A stretch of 64,000 bases of DNA from Arachis hypogaea (Eukaryota; Streptophyta; Magnoliopsida; Fabales; Fabaceae), in the NCBI RefSeq assembly GCF_003086295.3, contig NC_092052.1, positions 28,495,427-28,559,426 of the forward strand, given 5' to 3'. Each line of letters begins with the position of its first letter. Within the stretch, counting starts at the first letter, position 1. The notes under the pieces were generated by a model that ran no database searches, was not told the origin of the DNA, and worked only from the letters and a program-made list of their open reading frames with translations. Both the position numbers and the translations under genes were made by a program. Shown one piece after another: positions 1-14,230 of the stretch.

Positions 1-97
1 TAAAATCATATAGCGAAAAAACCTGAAACATTTAACAGAATTCAATGATTACAAGGGTAAGAACCTGCAACTGAAAGATGTAATGAAATTAAGGTAC

Positions 98-3000
98 CTT
101 CCCGCAGAAGGGGCAAATCCAACAGTGTAGTATACAACAGCAGACCATATTAAAGCCTCAATAACAGAGTAGGGTACACGGAGAATCCAACTAGAAAGAG
201 ACCATGCCCATGCAGGATAGAATAAATTGTCTCTTTGCTTATAAAATACTGGAAGCCGAGTTATCATGAGAGGTAGCTCAGAGAAACCATTAAACATCAT
301 GTGAATGAGCCCAAAAAATAGAGCAGAAAGATAAAGGTTTCCGTTAACCTCATCTGTGGGATGTAATCTTGTTCGCAGGAATATTGTGCATGTGACAAAT
401 CCAACAAAAGCAACCTTCAAGCGGAAGAGAAACATAAAATAAAACACAGAATTACTGAGAAAATAGACAGGAACAGAAGAAATAAGAACAACAAACATTT
501 AACAAATTACAGAAATCAGAATCCGTAACATCTAAGTTATTACCATTTCAGAGACTCTATCATTTTAAGATTATTAGGTTTTATCCTCAGAGTTCGTCAA
601 GGACAGCTAAGCAGGAAATCTATGTAGTCACCAGCCAAAGTCAATAACAGTCATAGATGTGAAGAAGTGCTCATTTAGTACACTGGCTTCCATTGAGTCT
701 TTATGGGTTTTTCAATGAAAAGTGGAAATATGCACTCTAGAAAGAGATATAGATCAGATCAAGAGATTGTTGAAGGGAAACCTACATGATATGATACCGA
801 TACGATTGAATCATGGTAGAATTTTAAGAACAAGAAACCATACGTAAGTTTATATTTCTTTGAACTATTTTCCTTATTTAATAACAGTACTATCCGATAG
901 AAAATCATGTGATGCTTTGGGTTTGGTTTCTTGAACTCTGTGCTGCTACTACAACCATATCATGTAACTTTGAATTGATAAAGAGATTCTATGTTCTGAA
1001 AAGAAAAAAGAAGTTCAAACAATCATCTTAAAATACCATATCAAATCAAGATTACCTGGAACGTCCTAAAGATATAAAGAAAACTGTGCCTTTTGATCAA
1101 AATAATTTCTCGTGAAAAGCAAGCTTTAAAGAGCTCCCACTTCGACACAGCAAACTGAGATTTAGCCAAAGCTGAAGGATGACATTTTGATTTATCAAAC
1201 GGATGAGCCTGCATGGATTCCATATAGCTTCCAAATTTGGAATTCCTGAAGGCTTCTGCAATCTCACGAACTGAGACATATTGGTATGGCTTCGAAGGAT
1301 CAGCCCAATATTGTTCCTGATCCTTTTTAGAGGTCACCTGACAAAAGAAAGATGTTATTAATAAGCAAAAATTTAAGGATGCTATGGCTTCGAAGGATCA
1401 TAAAAAGTTTTGTTTTAAAATATACTACCTCCTGAAGAAAGTCTGCAACCCCCTTACGTGGTGGAAGTTGAAAACCTATTGACTCAAAAAACTCAAGTAC
1501 GTCTTCTCTTGGGCCTTGATATACCACGTAACCTTCTGATAGGAGTACCAGATCATCAAACAGGTCAAATGTCTCAGGAGCTGGCTGAAGGAGGGCCATG
1601 AGCACGGTAGCCTCCATTTGATGGACAAAATTCCTTATGCATTTTACTATCTGGTATGTGGTAGAGCTATCAAGTCCAGTTGATATTTCATCCATAAATA
1701 GTGTTTTTCTTGGACCAACAACCATCTCTCCTAAACGATGCAATGCAACAACTCATTGATTGCGGCTTAAATTGCAGTAATAGTTGAGATACAGTCAAAA
1801 TATTTCATTCAATTCATCATTAATGGATCATCTAGAAACTCCTAGCCAATCCAGGAACAAATACACCAACTACAAGCACTATTACCAACAAGTATCAGTA
1901 TGAGATATAACCCAACTTTGCACAATTAAGAATATCTGTATGTATAGCTATCGTTCTACCTGATGTAACTGACTTCCCCTTTTAATTATCTCAATACCTT
2001 ACACATTATAACCAAATACGGCAACCAAATGCAGTTACTTCCACAAAAAGGGTAAAGACAAACCTGTTGTAACTCTTTTTCTTTGTCCACCTGAGACCCC
2101 CCTAATCATTTCGTTACCAACTATGGTCTCTGAACAAATATCAAGACCAAGCACTTTCAAAATGTAATCAGTTATTACACTGTGCTTTTTACCACCAATA
2201 GATGATGCCTGTGGAATAAATCGAATTTCACATTCAACATTAGAGAATAGCCTTGAGGCACGTATTATTTTCACACACATTAAAGATGATAACCTTCATA
2301 AATGCGTCGATTTCTGGACTAGGTCGTATGTTCCTGTCCTTCTCTAAGCGGCCCAGGTCCTTGGTATAAACTGTAAGAAAAAGATGAAAGAGTTGTCACC
2401 ACGTATTTAACCTAAGAAATTTTTCTGTCAATAATTTAAATATTTAATTTTACCTGCAAAACCTTCTTTTGCGCCTTGACATCTAGCAGCAAAGTCAAGA
2501 GTTTCTCGCACGGTCAGTTCTGCAATATTATTATCTGTTTGGCTAATGTAAGCAGATGTCCGTTTAACATAAAAGTCATTTATATCATAGCCGTTGTATG
2601 TTATGCTGCCAGTTTTCTGTAGGACATATAACAAAAAGATAAATCAAAATAGGAGCGCTTTATAAACAAGGGACCGTTAATGAACAATCAAATTGAAACA
2701 AGAAACCCAGGTAACATTCCAATTCCCGGAAGCCATTGCTTTTTTCCTTTTACATAATAAGTCTTACAGGTATTGTGGTAATAAGACAGAGATTAGATTA
2801 TTGACATTGAAAATTAATTTAGAATATCTTTCCTTCCATCTTGAAACTGTTATCCTTTTTGAGCATATACTTCTATGGTTTTTGCTAAGAAATCAATTAT
2901 TTTAAGTTTTTAACCAATAACTAACAAAATAGCAGATGATGAACAAGATTCAGAGTTTGAGTTGTAATTGTTGGTTGATTTCCATTTTCCCCCCTAATTT

Positions 3001-6000
3001 TTATATGAATTTGAAGAATCCTTAAGAGTTCAAAATTGTCACTTAAAGCAAAATACAATCTAATTTAAGAGTGTACAAGGAGTTTGAGAACAGTCAGCTA
3101 CAGTTATTCAGCATAGTACAATACTTCAATAATTAGTCATTAAATATTGTTAAATTAAACTTTACAATATCATTATTGACCACTTATTTCAAAACAGAAA
3201 AATGTTATTTATTCTGTGGTGTAAATTTTTTTTTTATCCGCAATATCTACTATTTATTATTTATTCCTTTTTCTTTTATCAAAATAAATTATTAAAACCT
3301 TTTTATGGAGTATAAAAAATTTAGTTCATGGAATATTAAAAAAAATATCTCTACGAGTATATACTAAAAAATAGGCAAATAATTAGAAGCCACTATTTTG
3401 CTCAATTAACCAATCATACTTGAAATGATTTTCAGTGTAGCACGCAGAATTTTATCAGTCGACATGCTTAGATTTTGCTTTCTTCACTCTTAATTGTGTT
3501 AGTAATATTTTGGAAAAGAGAGGTAAGTATCTTCTATACTGCTTTTGTTAGTGATATTTGCACCTTTAGGTTCTTATCAAGCTTGCCCGCTAGAGCCGAA
3601 AGTAAAGTGGACTTTCCCGATCCCGGAGGTCCAAGTAGCAAAGTCATCCTACGCAACGAAAGTGGGATACATATTATTAGAACAAAGCACACACATGAAA
3701 ATACTGAACCCATAGCTACCAAAAAAAAGGAACCCTTGACTCGTGATAACAACGTCATCACGTTCTGTTCCAAATGCCAACTACTAACTATATAGCGCTA
3801 TTGATATAGGCTTCAGCTTAAGGTTTGAGTTTGGTAACCTAATTAAGGAAGATTGTTAAGAAATTTATTTTTATAAAAAATTATAATAAGGTAAGTATTA
3901 TTTGAACCTCGATTCAGATTTTTCTGTTTAATCTAAATTAAAAAATATAAATACTTTCTAAATTATTAGCATCTAGCAGTTTTTTATTGACGAAAATCTT
4001 CTCATTTTTTTTTATAGAATTATGATCTAAGTGAATGAGATTGTGTGAATCTTATTCTTGTTGCTTTAAAAAAATAGATATAAAGTAGCAAAATGCATAA
4101 TACATGTTTTAATGGGATTCAAAATTAACCATATTATAGCTTGTCCTATAAAATATTAATTATTTTGTCTGTTAAAACATGTATTTACTATCCATTTCTC
4201 AACACTCCATTTCAAAACACGCAAACTAGAAATGGAAAGATTATTGATTGCTAATAAGTTACCTTATTAACTTATTGGCCTGTTAATATCTACCACTTGA
4301 TCAACATTTTCAACAGGATTATTACCTTAAGTGTCAAGTATTAAGTTTATTACATGCTCTAGAACAATTGCTTTTACGGTAATTCTAAGTAAATAAGAAC
4401 TTTCAATTAAACATAATTTCAGTACTGTTGGACAAATTCTTGGAGATTCTAGTTATAGAAATGGTAAATGGTAAATGTTATATGAACTATTTTTATATAA
4501 TCTTTTGAATATATCTTAATTATTTTAGCATTTAAAGTGAAATGTACCTAAATAAAAGTGAAGAATTTGTTTTTTAATATAAAAAAGAAAAATATAATTT
4601 TAAAATGTACTAAAAAAAACTCATAAATATCATTTTTCAAACCTGTAATGCTATTTAAGACTCAGTGCATCAGCATTACGGCCAGTATTTTCTTACTTTT
4701 GTTGCCATAACGATTTCGATGCAATGGCATGGGTGTGCTTGAAACGGCCAAAAAACATAAATGATTTTATTTGAATTTAAACTGAATTAGATTGAATTTT
4801 AACTATTATATAGAAGAAATAAATGGTTATAGCCTTATAGGTACTTATTTCAAAGTACACAGTATAGTTAACATATTTTAAAAATGATAATTTTAGAAAG
4901 AGAAAAAAAAATCAAAATATATTTTATTTAATATTTATTAATTATTGTAATAAATATTAAATAAGGTAAATTCTAATTATTTTTGGCTAAATTTTTTTAG
5001 TTATCAAATATTTTTATTTTAAAAAACAAGTAATTTTTTTAAAGCAATTACTCAAATAAAAATACTAAAATATCTTTTTATAAAGATACTTTGTATAAAA
5101 GTATGATTTATTTATTTGACCGTAGTTTAAATAAAAATAATATTTTTATAATATATTAAAATTTAATTCTATAATTTATTATCCAAAAATAAAAAAAATC
5201 ACATAAAAATAATTATAAAATCTTCTTTTAGAAATATCCTTTTTTTGAACAATGTTAGGGGAGTAATTTTGGTGTTTTGTAATCATCGCCATCAATAGTG
5301 TTTTTAATGGTGTGAGATTACATCTAACGGTAGGAGATCAATCACTTTTGTTTTGATAGTTAAGTGCTCGCCAAAAAATACAAAAATTGCGGGACCCTAG
5401 ACCTTTCCTTTTTTTTAATATAATTTTCCTTTTAAACTTTAATAACACAAATCAACTAATTTTATCAAGGTTGACAAAATTTCAGTTCCATTATTTCTTG
5501 TCAATTTCATCCATGATGATTTTGAAATGAGAAAATTTCTACTTTTATCACACATTCGTAACACACAGATAACTATTCTTCGCTTCTTGGTTAGAGAAGC
5601 ATTTGAGGATTTGAATTTGCGGTGAATTAGTTTCGTCTAGTTGGCTTAAACTAGTATCTACGAAAGACTATTTACCTTCCAGGTTTGATAACACCACTGA
5701 CATTGTTCAATATAGTAAGTGAATGCCGTCTAGGTCGAAATATCCTCAAACTCGTTAGTATATTCTGCGCGCAACCACACGAAACAATTTAATTTAATTT
5801 CAAAATTAGAATGATGCACATAATAATCAGACAAAGAAATACAGAAAGAATAAATCAAGGAAATAAGGAATTATGAAATTAAACCTCAATGACGTCACGA
5901 GTGAAATTGATCAGAGTTGGGAGAGATCTAGAACCGATTTGAACATCAGCATGCACATTTAAATCCTTGTACCTCACTTCAATCTTCGGCACCTCCAATC

Positions 6001-6488
6001 CAACCCTATCATTATTCAACAAAATAGAAGAAAAAATCACGGATCCATAATACGGTTCTGATTATTAGAGATAAAGAAAAAAGGGAAGGAGAAAGGAAAA
6101 AAGAAAAAGAAAGAAGATCGTTTAACCTATCGAGGCGTTCTTTGATGGCGAAGAGGAGGTGGTAATTATCTTGTTCATTGGTAGCAAGGGCTTTCTTGAC
6201 GACGAGCTCACGGTGCTGGCGACTGAGCTTCCTGACGTCGATCAGTTCTTCTTTTTCACCTCCGCCGGGTTTCGACTTCTCCTCCGAGCCGAAGGGAGAT
6301 CTCCGGCGAGACGATGAGGCTCGGAGGACGGCGTAGTTGCTACGCTTCTGAGACGGCAATCTGGAGAGAGCCGCCCACCGGAGCTCCTCCTCGTCCTCCT
6401 CCACCGTCTCAGCGTTCGACGCCCTCGCAAAGCTCTCATTCCCGATCGATACTATCTCGAAGTACTCGCTCCCATCGGAGGTCGCCAT
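98..6488 (-). CDS. ABCG31: ABCG31-like full-size ABC transporter (PDR type), 5' part, runs off the left edge
   Basis: Plasma-membrane exporter of the pleiotropic drug resistance subfamily; Arabidopsis ABCG31 is linked to pollen-coat sterol glycosides and abscisic acid export. I placed ten exons by GT-AG sites and frame: 6488-6127, 6005-5885, 5764-5676, 3648-3564, 2616-2454, 2370-2294, 2208-2064, 1730-1429, 1337-1056 and 414-98. They join without a stop into 647 codons, about 45 percent of the usual 1,400. The first nucleotide-binding domain is complete: Walker A GPPGSGKS near residue 197, signature VSGGQRKRV at 337-345, Walker B and D-loop [11 protein letters not shown] from 358. The first membrane helices follow, with the PDR motif PVFYKQRDN. 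The start ATG is the only one before the conserved N-terminus. The largest intron (3649-5675) is AT-rich. ABCG31 rather than another PDR member is inferred from overall resemblance; the second half is outside the window. Confidence 0.9.
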
Positions 6489-6790
6489 TTCCTCTCGGCC
6501 TTTCTTTCTCTCTAAACCGTTGTTATCTCTCTCTCACACACTCTCTTTAAACCGTTATTCTCTCTCTAAACAGTTATCTCTCTCTCTCTCTCTCAATCGC
6601 TGCCGATGTAAATGTAGCGTTTCTCTTTCGCTTTCTCCCTCTCTCTCTCTCATCTAGAGAAGAGTATTAGTTACAGTTTTCGGTTTAGATCGGAGAAGAA
6701 CGAAAGAAGTCGCATGAAAAAAGAGTAACGAGTGCGTGTGTGAGAAAATTGTGATGCGTTGCTTTGTGTTATGTGTTACATTATATAACA
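6489..6790 (-). promoter_or_regulatory. 5' leader and core promoter of the ABCG31-like gene
   Basis: The leader directly upstream of the ATG is a GA-rich microsatellite on the coding strand (CT on the plus strand, about 6500-6660). A TATA-like TTATATAA sits at 6781-6788, so transcription could begin near 6750 and give a leader of about 260 bases. This is positional inference; no transcript data were available. Confidence 0.4.
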
Positions 6791-8371
6791 AGATACTACC
6801 GCGAATTTTGAAGGTGGATGAAATTACGGAAATGCCTTGAACTACAAGGCTGGGTCGACCAGTTAGGGAAAACTGGAGAGTTGCGAAAATGCAATTAGCT
6901 ACTGTAGCTTAGCTGGCTTTTTTCAACTCTGGAGTGTGTTTTATAGTTTCATGCAATTCACGATTTGTAATGCCATGTGTTTTTATGTATAATTGAGCTT
7001 TGTCCTATTCTTCAGTGACTCATGCCCACACGTGTTTTTTGGTGGGAAAATTAAAAAAAAAAATTAAAAGATAAAGTATGAATGAAGTTCAAAGGCGATG
7101 TTCTAGAGACTTATTAGAGAGTAGAGACAATCCAAATCAAAGATGTTTATTCATTTATTAGAGAGTTGTATTTTTCCTTTTTTTTATTTAACATTCTTTC
7201 TACTTATTTGAGAGATTCTCTCTATCAAAAACAGAATTGAGTGGAAATTAAAAAACGCCATGACGTAATGAGAAGCATATGTAGGGAAGGTTATTTTTTT
7301 CCCTTCGCATGCAAGTATATTTGTTTTCAGTTTCACGCTTGTAAATTTAATTCCATTTTGATGGAGTCTAGTTCATTATGGACTTGTGGACTTGTGGTTA
7401 TTTAGTACCCACTTCAGTCGAGCTGTAGAGAGGAACTAAAGCTTCATTCATATCGTTTTAATTCTTTCCATTTCAAGTTAATTATATATTTGTCCATAAC
7501 TATACAATTGATATTTAATCACATTTCTAATTAAGTCCCTATTGAACCTCAATATTCTTTATTTTCTTTTTTTTTTTTAATTTCTTTTTCCTATTCTATT
7601 TTTCTCTCTCACGTTTTTTCACCCTCATTCTCCTCCACTTTTTTTTTCTTTTTCTTTTTCCTCTTCCCCGTCTGTACCCTTCAACTTGAGCTGTAGATCA
7701 CACCATAAATAAGGAAATAGTTGTAAAACTAATAAATGAATTTTAAAATAATGGTGCTCGATTACTTGAAGCATTTTCTTTCCTTGCAACTACATGATAA
7801 TAGTGTATTGTTTAATTATACGGCTGTACTCCACAAATTATTTTGCTGTGTAGATGGATGAAGAAATAATTGTGTTAATAATTTGAAGTTATTTTTGTGT
7901 TGTTTATATATATTTTGTAAGTTGTTTTTCGTGTTTCTTTATAAAATTGATGTGTTATTCATAATAATTTTCATGTTATTTTGACAGATTTTTTGTGTTA
8001 TTTTCATAGAATGAACAAACCCTTATTTTTGAATTACTTAGTTGACAATTACTTGTAACCGAATTTTTCTCACCTCATCAAACATACTTCCTCGTTTTAA
8101 AATATTTATCACTTCAAAATTTTAATTCATTGAAAATGTAGTGTATCTAAATGTATATTGAACTTTTACTGTACTAATATTATAAATTAATAAATATTTT
8201 GAAACAATAAGAGTAATTGAATACTAATATTTATGATTTTATTTAATAGTATTTTGAATTTAATTATTATGAATTTTTACTTATTACTTGAAATTAATAA
8301 TGCCTATAAAGCACGATAAATAGTGAAAAATCCCATATCTGATGAATTAATAAATTAAAGGAAAAAGGTGG
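6791..8371. other. AT-rich intergenic DNA without a recognised gene
   Basis: No reading frame, splice pattern or known protein motif is visible. A pyrimidine-rich stretch with long T runs lies at about 7560-7680. The segment probably holds the distal promoter of the ABCG31-like gene and ends where the tandemly repeated unit starts. Confidence 0.5.
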
Positions 8372-8885
8372 CAAAAGCTATATGTAGAGACTTATAGTTT
8401 CTCTACTTAAACATGTGTCTGACTTTAGTTTTCTACTTTTCTTACTCTCTCTATACTCTTTTATTAGAAAGGTACGAATATTATATTGACTGGATGGTTA
8501 TTTTATAGGATAAGGAGTGAATAACCGAATATGATGGGACAAGGGGTTCTTTTAGAGAGACTTGTATATTGTACAAATTAGTTTTCACATAATAAGTGTT
8601 ATTATTTTGGTCATTTTACGATAACAGCCATCACTCTTTTTTTCCAATTTAAAAACTTTTCCATATAAAAATTATGTATAAATTGGAATTTTTAAATAAT
8701 ATATATATATATATACTCTAGGATGAATTTTAATATTTATACTTACGGTGCTTATTATATGCCCGTTGTTAAAATTAAAGTTGCAATTTTTACTATTTTG
8801 GTACCACTTTTTTAATAATATTTTTTTGAGTTAATATTTAATTTGGTCTCTCGCGCAAATTTTAATTTAGTTTTTAAAGTTTCAA

Positions 8886-8912
8886 TTAGTGTATGACCCG
8901 TGCTCAGCACGG
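8886..8912 (-). other. Helitron 3' terminus with terminal hairpin
   Basis: On the minus strand a 15-bp palindrome CCGTGCTGAGCACGG is followed by 12 bases ending in CTAA. This is the termination hairpin plus CTRR end of Helitrons. The next base on that strand is T, the expected right flank. Confidence 0.9.
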
Positions 8913-9109
8913 AAAAATTTATAAAAATAAAAAAAATTATATGCTTTGATATTTAAAACAAAAGTACAAAATAATTATTATTTTAAGAAATTTATAAAAT
9001 TATTATCAAAATCAAAGTTTAACTTAAAAAAAATGAGTAATAATTATTTTATATTTTTTAAGGTAAAATAATTATATACAGAATTTAAAATAAAATTAAA
9101 ATGTTTACA

Positions 9110-12100
9110 TTAGAATACTATTTTTTCAAAGGTTTCTCTATAAACAACATTGATGGTTGAATTTGCAGACATTTCTATGTGATTCATAAGTAAAACTTTT
9201 AAACCTCTCTTACTCTTAACACTTGAAAGTGCCACATATACTTAGCCATGTGTAAAAACTGATTTGGGCAAGTACAATCTAACATGAGATAAAGTTTGTC
9301 CCTGAGACTTATTAATTATCATGGAAAACGATACTATTATGGAAACTGTTTTCGTTGGAATCTAACTGGGACGATTTTATTTGTTGGTACCATATTCATT
9401 CTTGGAATCAAAACAATATGACCAACATTGTTACCCATTAAGACTTCACATTCTATGACATGATTTCCAAGCTTCCTAACTTGTAGCCTTGTACCATTAC
9501 AAAGACCACTAGATTGGTCAATATTCCTCAATAACATCACCGAAACACCAACCTTGAGTATTAATTTATGTGGAGGCAAACCAGAGCAATTTATGCTATT
9601 CAGTAATTCAAGACCATAGAGATCTAGTTGACTCTCCGTATTCCCTTCATCCATACAAATGGAATTCGAACTAAGATATAATTTTTCCCTCCAGGAATGA
9701 TAGCCATCAGATGGTTGTTGACCTCTTCAACGATGTCTAGTTCTTGCTTTGAAAAAATTCTTTGAGGACATATTTTCCAAAATATTTGATAAGAAAAATG
9801 AACCAACTCATCAAATGCCTGGTCCGAAGAAGGAATAACAATATCTCCTGGAAGACATATCTCATATTTACCATCCATATTGTCTCCTATTAGACCATCA
9901 CCAACTTTCAATAACCACTCACCAAATTGTTCTGTCTCATCTTGATCTGAAGCAGTCGTCCCTACAGAGTCTCATATTTTTTGTTAGTTTGAGCACCTGA
10001 CGAAACTTCTAAAGGTAAGACAAATTCACGGTTGAATGAACGATATCTTGTCTCGATCCTCGTGGAATGACAGAAAGAATTTATCTAAAGTCTCCACCTA
10101 ATACAACTACTTTTCCTCCAAAGGGAAAATCTTTGCTATATGTTGGAGAACAACTCATGATATCACCCAAGCATTTATCAAGTGCTTCATAGTAGTACCT
10201 ACTAACCATTGGAGTCTCATCCTTATAAGTTTGGCTTTCAACAGCAACATTGCTTGAGAGGAACCAGATTTGATGTTACATACAGAATCCTCAGTTATAT
10301 TCAGTGGTATTTTGAACCTTGAGTGTGCCGTTCTTCCATTGGAAAGCAGTAAAGATGCAATACCACTCGAAACAACGTTTAACACTATATCACCCCTTGA
10401 GCGAATCTCAGCAGACATAAGATTCCAGAGAAATATTTTTCCAGTACCCCCATGACCATACACAAAGAAAAAACCCCTTCATCACAATACACAACTGTAA
10501 CAATTTTATTGAATGCATATCTCTGCTCAGGTGTTACGATGGCTAACATGTCTGAGGCATTTTTCTTTAAATCATCCCTGTTAAAATTTAGCTCTTCCCT
10601 AATAACCCTTTCGGTTAACAAAGAACTATCAACTTCAGTTGCTAAAGGCATAGGAGGATAGTCTTTCAAGGTTTTACCATAGGAATGTAAAATCTTATCT
10701 ATATTCATTAAGCACAACTGCTTAATCTCATCATCTGACATTGTTAACTCTGCATATTATACAATACTATAAAAATTCAATCAAACTAAAAATGATCAAT
10801 AAGGAATAACTTTTATCATTGTAATTAATAAAAACTCACCCCTCATGTTCATCACGGCTCTCTGTCGATACAAAATATCATCTGAGAGTTCATGCCAACA
10901 TCTATCCCAGACATGTTCTGGTCTTGAGATATTGTTGGATGTTAATAGAATGACAAATAACCTCCTAACATATGATCCTGAGGCCCATGAGCTTGCTTCC
11001 TTAATTGCATCAATGAATTCTTTATCATCTTGCAAGAGTCCAAGGGCGAAGCATGCATCTCTATACGTAGCATAAATGGTTCCTCCTACTATTCTTATAT
11101 CTCGAAAACTCATACATTCTCTTTGAGTATTCAAGAGAAGTCGTTGGTAATATTCTTCGGTATTTACTGCAAAATACTTGGTTAAAATTCCATTTTTAAG
11201 TTGTTAAATGGATTAAGCTACACTATTTTAATTATTATGTAGCTACACATCCGCATAAGAATAATTTTCCTAAAAATATAGAAAAATAAAAAATTGTATA
11301 ATCTACAGATTATAACTGTTGAAAGTTATTTGAACATTTATTTTCTATTGTAGATAAATCGAATAAAATGGACGTGGGGTACAGGCTGTTAAGATTTTAA
11401 ATTTAAATCATTAAATAAGTAAGATCAAAATTGAATATAAACTCGTCATTACCTACATGTACATGAGTCAACCTTCCAATGGCAAAGCCTTTCTTTCGAG
11501 GAAACCACTTTGAAGAATCGTCCTTCCAAACAAACTTGGTTGGAAACTCAGCATAAATCAGACTTCGAGCATAGGGATATGACATGTTCGCCGCCATCCA
11601 TCCCAAAAATATGGACTTATGAGATATTGCTCTTTCAACGATATCATTCACATTAGAAGTTTCACCATAAACCACAGGTTTCTCATCCTCCAAATGGAAT
11701 GAAAGTCTAATCACAAACAGTTTTTTCTCTTGGATTTCGTATCCAAATAGACGCCAGACTGCCTCACATGCCGAAATGTACCTACAATCGTAGTAATTCC
11801 TAATTTCGTCAGCAACTTGTGTGGCTTTTGACGGATCACCCGAACTTGAGCAACAATTCTGGATTATACAGAACAATGAACTTATTGTCTAGTATACATT
11901 CTCTTTTCTTCACTGTTCGACCGTTATCAGTACGCCTATATTTGGGAAATTCGGCCTCATCAATGAGTGTTCGTTGTCTAAACTCTTTAGGATAGAACTT
12001 TGAACAGGATCCATTCTTCATGCAAGGTAAATTCTTGTTGTACGGACCACATGGACCATGTACTATACAATTTTGAACAGCTCTATGTAGATTTGGCCTT

Positions 12101-13760
12101 TTATTTTCATCAAAAATCTCAACTGTTATATGTTTGTCTATGTCATATGGTGTTTATAGCTTGAACTTGTTACTCATGAATAAAAGGATATGTGCATGCG
12201 AAAGCCCTCTCTTTTGAAACTCTACAATTCAAACGTCTGAAAATTGAAAAAGACAAATGAGCAAAACATTACAACATAAGATTTTAATAAAGCGTTGCAT
12301 AAACACAGACTTACATCCCAAAATTTTGCCAAAGATTTTTCCCTCTTTTAGGTCATCAATCAAACCATCAAGCCTGATCTTAAAAACTCGACACAATATA
12401 TCAAGACGGTCTACTGCCTTCAATCCAATGGAAGTCACTTCTCTTTTTTATCTCATCCCATTTAGGGTTACAGGTCATGGTGATAAAATAACTAGGATAT
12501 TCTGCATATCTGTAAATTGCAAATGTATCTTTACAATTATTCATCATATACCTAGGTCCACTGGTAAAAGTACTGAAAAGAATGATTCTTTTGCTAAGCC
12601 TTGCAGCATCTACATCCCCGTTTATAAGACTTTCATGCAGACATTTGTATTTATCAACCCTCAACTGTGGTTGTTTACACCTAAAGAATTTTTACCTCTC
12701 TGATTCCACCATTGTGTAAGCATCTATCAGAAAATGTTGGAATAATCTCTTTGATCTCAAAATTAACGGAGATTCACCCATCCTTTTCTGTAGTCAAAAA
12801 GCAAAGAATTGTCGCAAAGTGATTGTTTTGTTTTTCTTTGTAGGCCTAACAGAGATAGAATTTGATGTTGCAATACCCAACTGAAATCTATCCTCACCAT
12901 ACGAAAACAATAATGGATATTGCAAGGCTAAATAAGATGGATGAAAAACATCAATCCGCTGGAGCTTTCTAGATTGACTCTCTATAATAATATCTCTATC
13001 TTTGCTAAATTATTCGACATCGCCAACAATCAATGCAGCCACTTCAGATGCAGATGGCAAGTTGTATGTCCTGCCATCTGCAGTCCTTTTACTAATTAAC
13101 TTAAGCTTTATGTTTGTGCAATTTTCTTGTTGGTACCTATCTCTTGCATAGCGAAAACTCTTTACCAAACTATTATATTTGTCTAGCATGTTTCTTAATA
13201 TTGCCACAATTTTTCTATCCCGCTCATTTATAGCTTCACTGGAACTATGAAAAAAAAAATTTATGTTATTTTCTCTCACAGATAAGAAATAACTAAAAAA
13301 TTTGACTGGTTGCATGAAAATTACCGAAGTGTACCTATTCGATTATCAATCTCATTTTCTGTGTCATAGATATATAGTTGGACAAATGTTGGTCACAAAC
13401 TATCAGGAGGAAGTAAGCTACCAATGCTATGGTAGTTTTGACCCCTAAACTTAAAAATTGGAGGAGCAGTCCCATTGTTTACCCCATGGTCAATTTTTTC
13501 GGCCATTGATGTAAAACAAAACATTGAATTAAATGTCCTTATATTTTTTAGGAAATGAATACTTCTTTGATCTCTTTCAGTATGAAGCTGAATGAGCTCA
13601 TCAGGAGGCACAGAAAGTAGAGGAAACTCGATCTTTCCTTCCATACAACATATTGAAAATTTTGGTTGGGACGACTGTTTGGATTGAGCAAGCCTTTCTC
13701 CAGACCACATCCATGCTTTACAGTGTTGACATTGATAAATAGGATTTCCTATATCTCAGA
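9110..13760 (-). pseudogene. Helitron Rep-helicase (HUH nuclease plus PIF1-type helicase), decayed
   Basis: Pieces of the Helitron protein follow in order on the minus strand. The N-terminal zinc-finger region (YQCQHCKAWMWSGERL) is at 13393-13760 and the SASEVAALIVGD segment at 13010-13315. Rep motifs GPRYMMNN and FITMTCNPKWDEI are at 12401-12664, and the HUH signature SHAHILLF has its HAH codons at 12190-12198. After the YRR region (11836-12021) and middle domain (10796-11876), the helicase has a Walker A GHGGTGKI (10425-10457) and the late motifs NKSQGQTL and YVALSSVKS before a stop at 9110. In-frame stops interrupt it (for example TGA near 13757 and TAA at 9242-9244), there are frame changes near 11870 and 10450, and a 5' splice site is plausible near 12310. 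Walker A ends in Ile instead of Thr. The stretch that should hold the twin-tyrosine motif seems deleted near 11860. Confidence 0.85.
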
Positions 13761-14053
13761 CATCTGTCGAATGAACTCTCTTTAGATACTCAGTTGTCAT
13801 ACCGATGCAATTTAGTCCATGATTTACACAAAGATGCAATAAACGTACAGATAAAATTTTTACATACCGTCTAAATTTTCTGAGGATGGTATAAAATTAT
13901 CTTCCATATCCACATCCAACATTGAATCATCATAACCATTCAAAACTATAATAAATAAAAATTATAAAAAATGCAAACATATATGTTGATGTATTACTAA
14001 TAATTCTTATCTCTTGCAAACTACAAACTTAAATTCTTGGTATAATGAGAAAT

Positions 14054-14230
14054 TACCTTCATCATCAACAAAAGGGTCAACATTTTGGCCACTTTGTGTG
14101 TCACCGCTTGGTGGGTGCGTCTTAACAGTCGATAAATTTACATCTTAATAAAGTTGTGCCAAATTAATAGCCACCGAAGCAACAACAGAGGAAGATTGTC
14201 TTTTTTGCACCTCAATTATAGTAGAACTTC
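14054..14230 (-). pseudogene. Candidate upstream exon of the Helitron gene
   Basis: The minus strand stays open apart from one TAA and ends in an acidic segment (NVDPFVDDEG) before a GT donor next to the main coding block. Its place and orientation fit an N-terminal exon of the Rep-helicase gene. There is no recognised domain, so the call rests on position and splice-like borders. Confidence 0.3.

Noticed and set aside
2693..2905. Plus-strand ORF inside the ABCG31-like gene
   Set aside because: It lies in the intron between exons 4 and 5 and shows no motif.
6242..6550. Arg/Pro-rich ORFs overlapping exon 1 of the transporter
   Set aside because: Other-frame shadows of a GC-richer coding exon.
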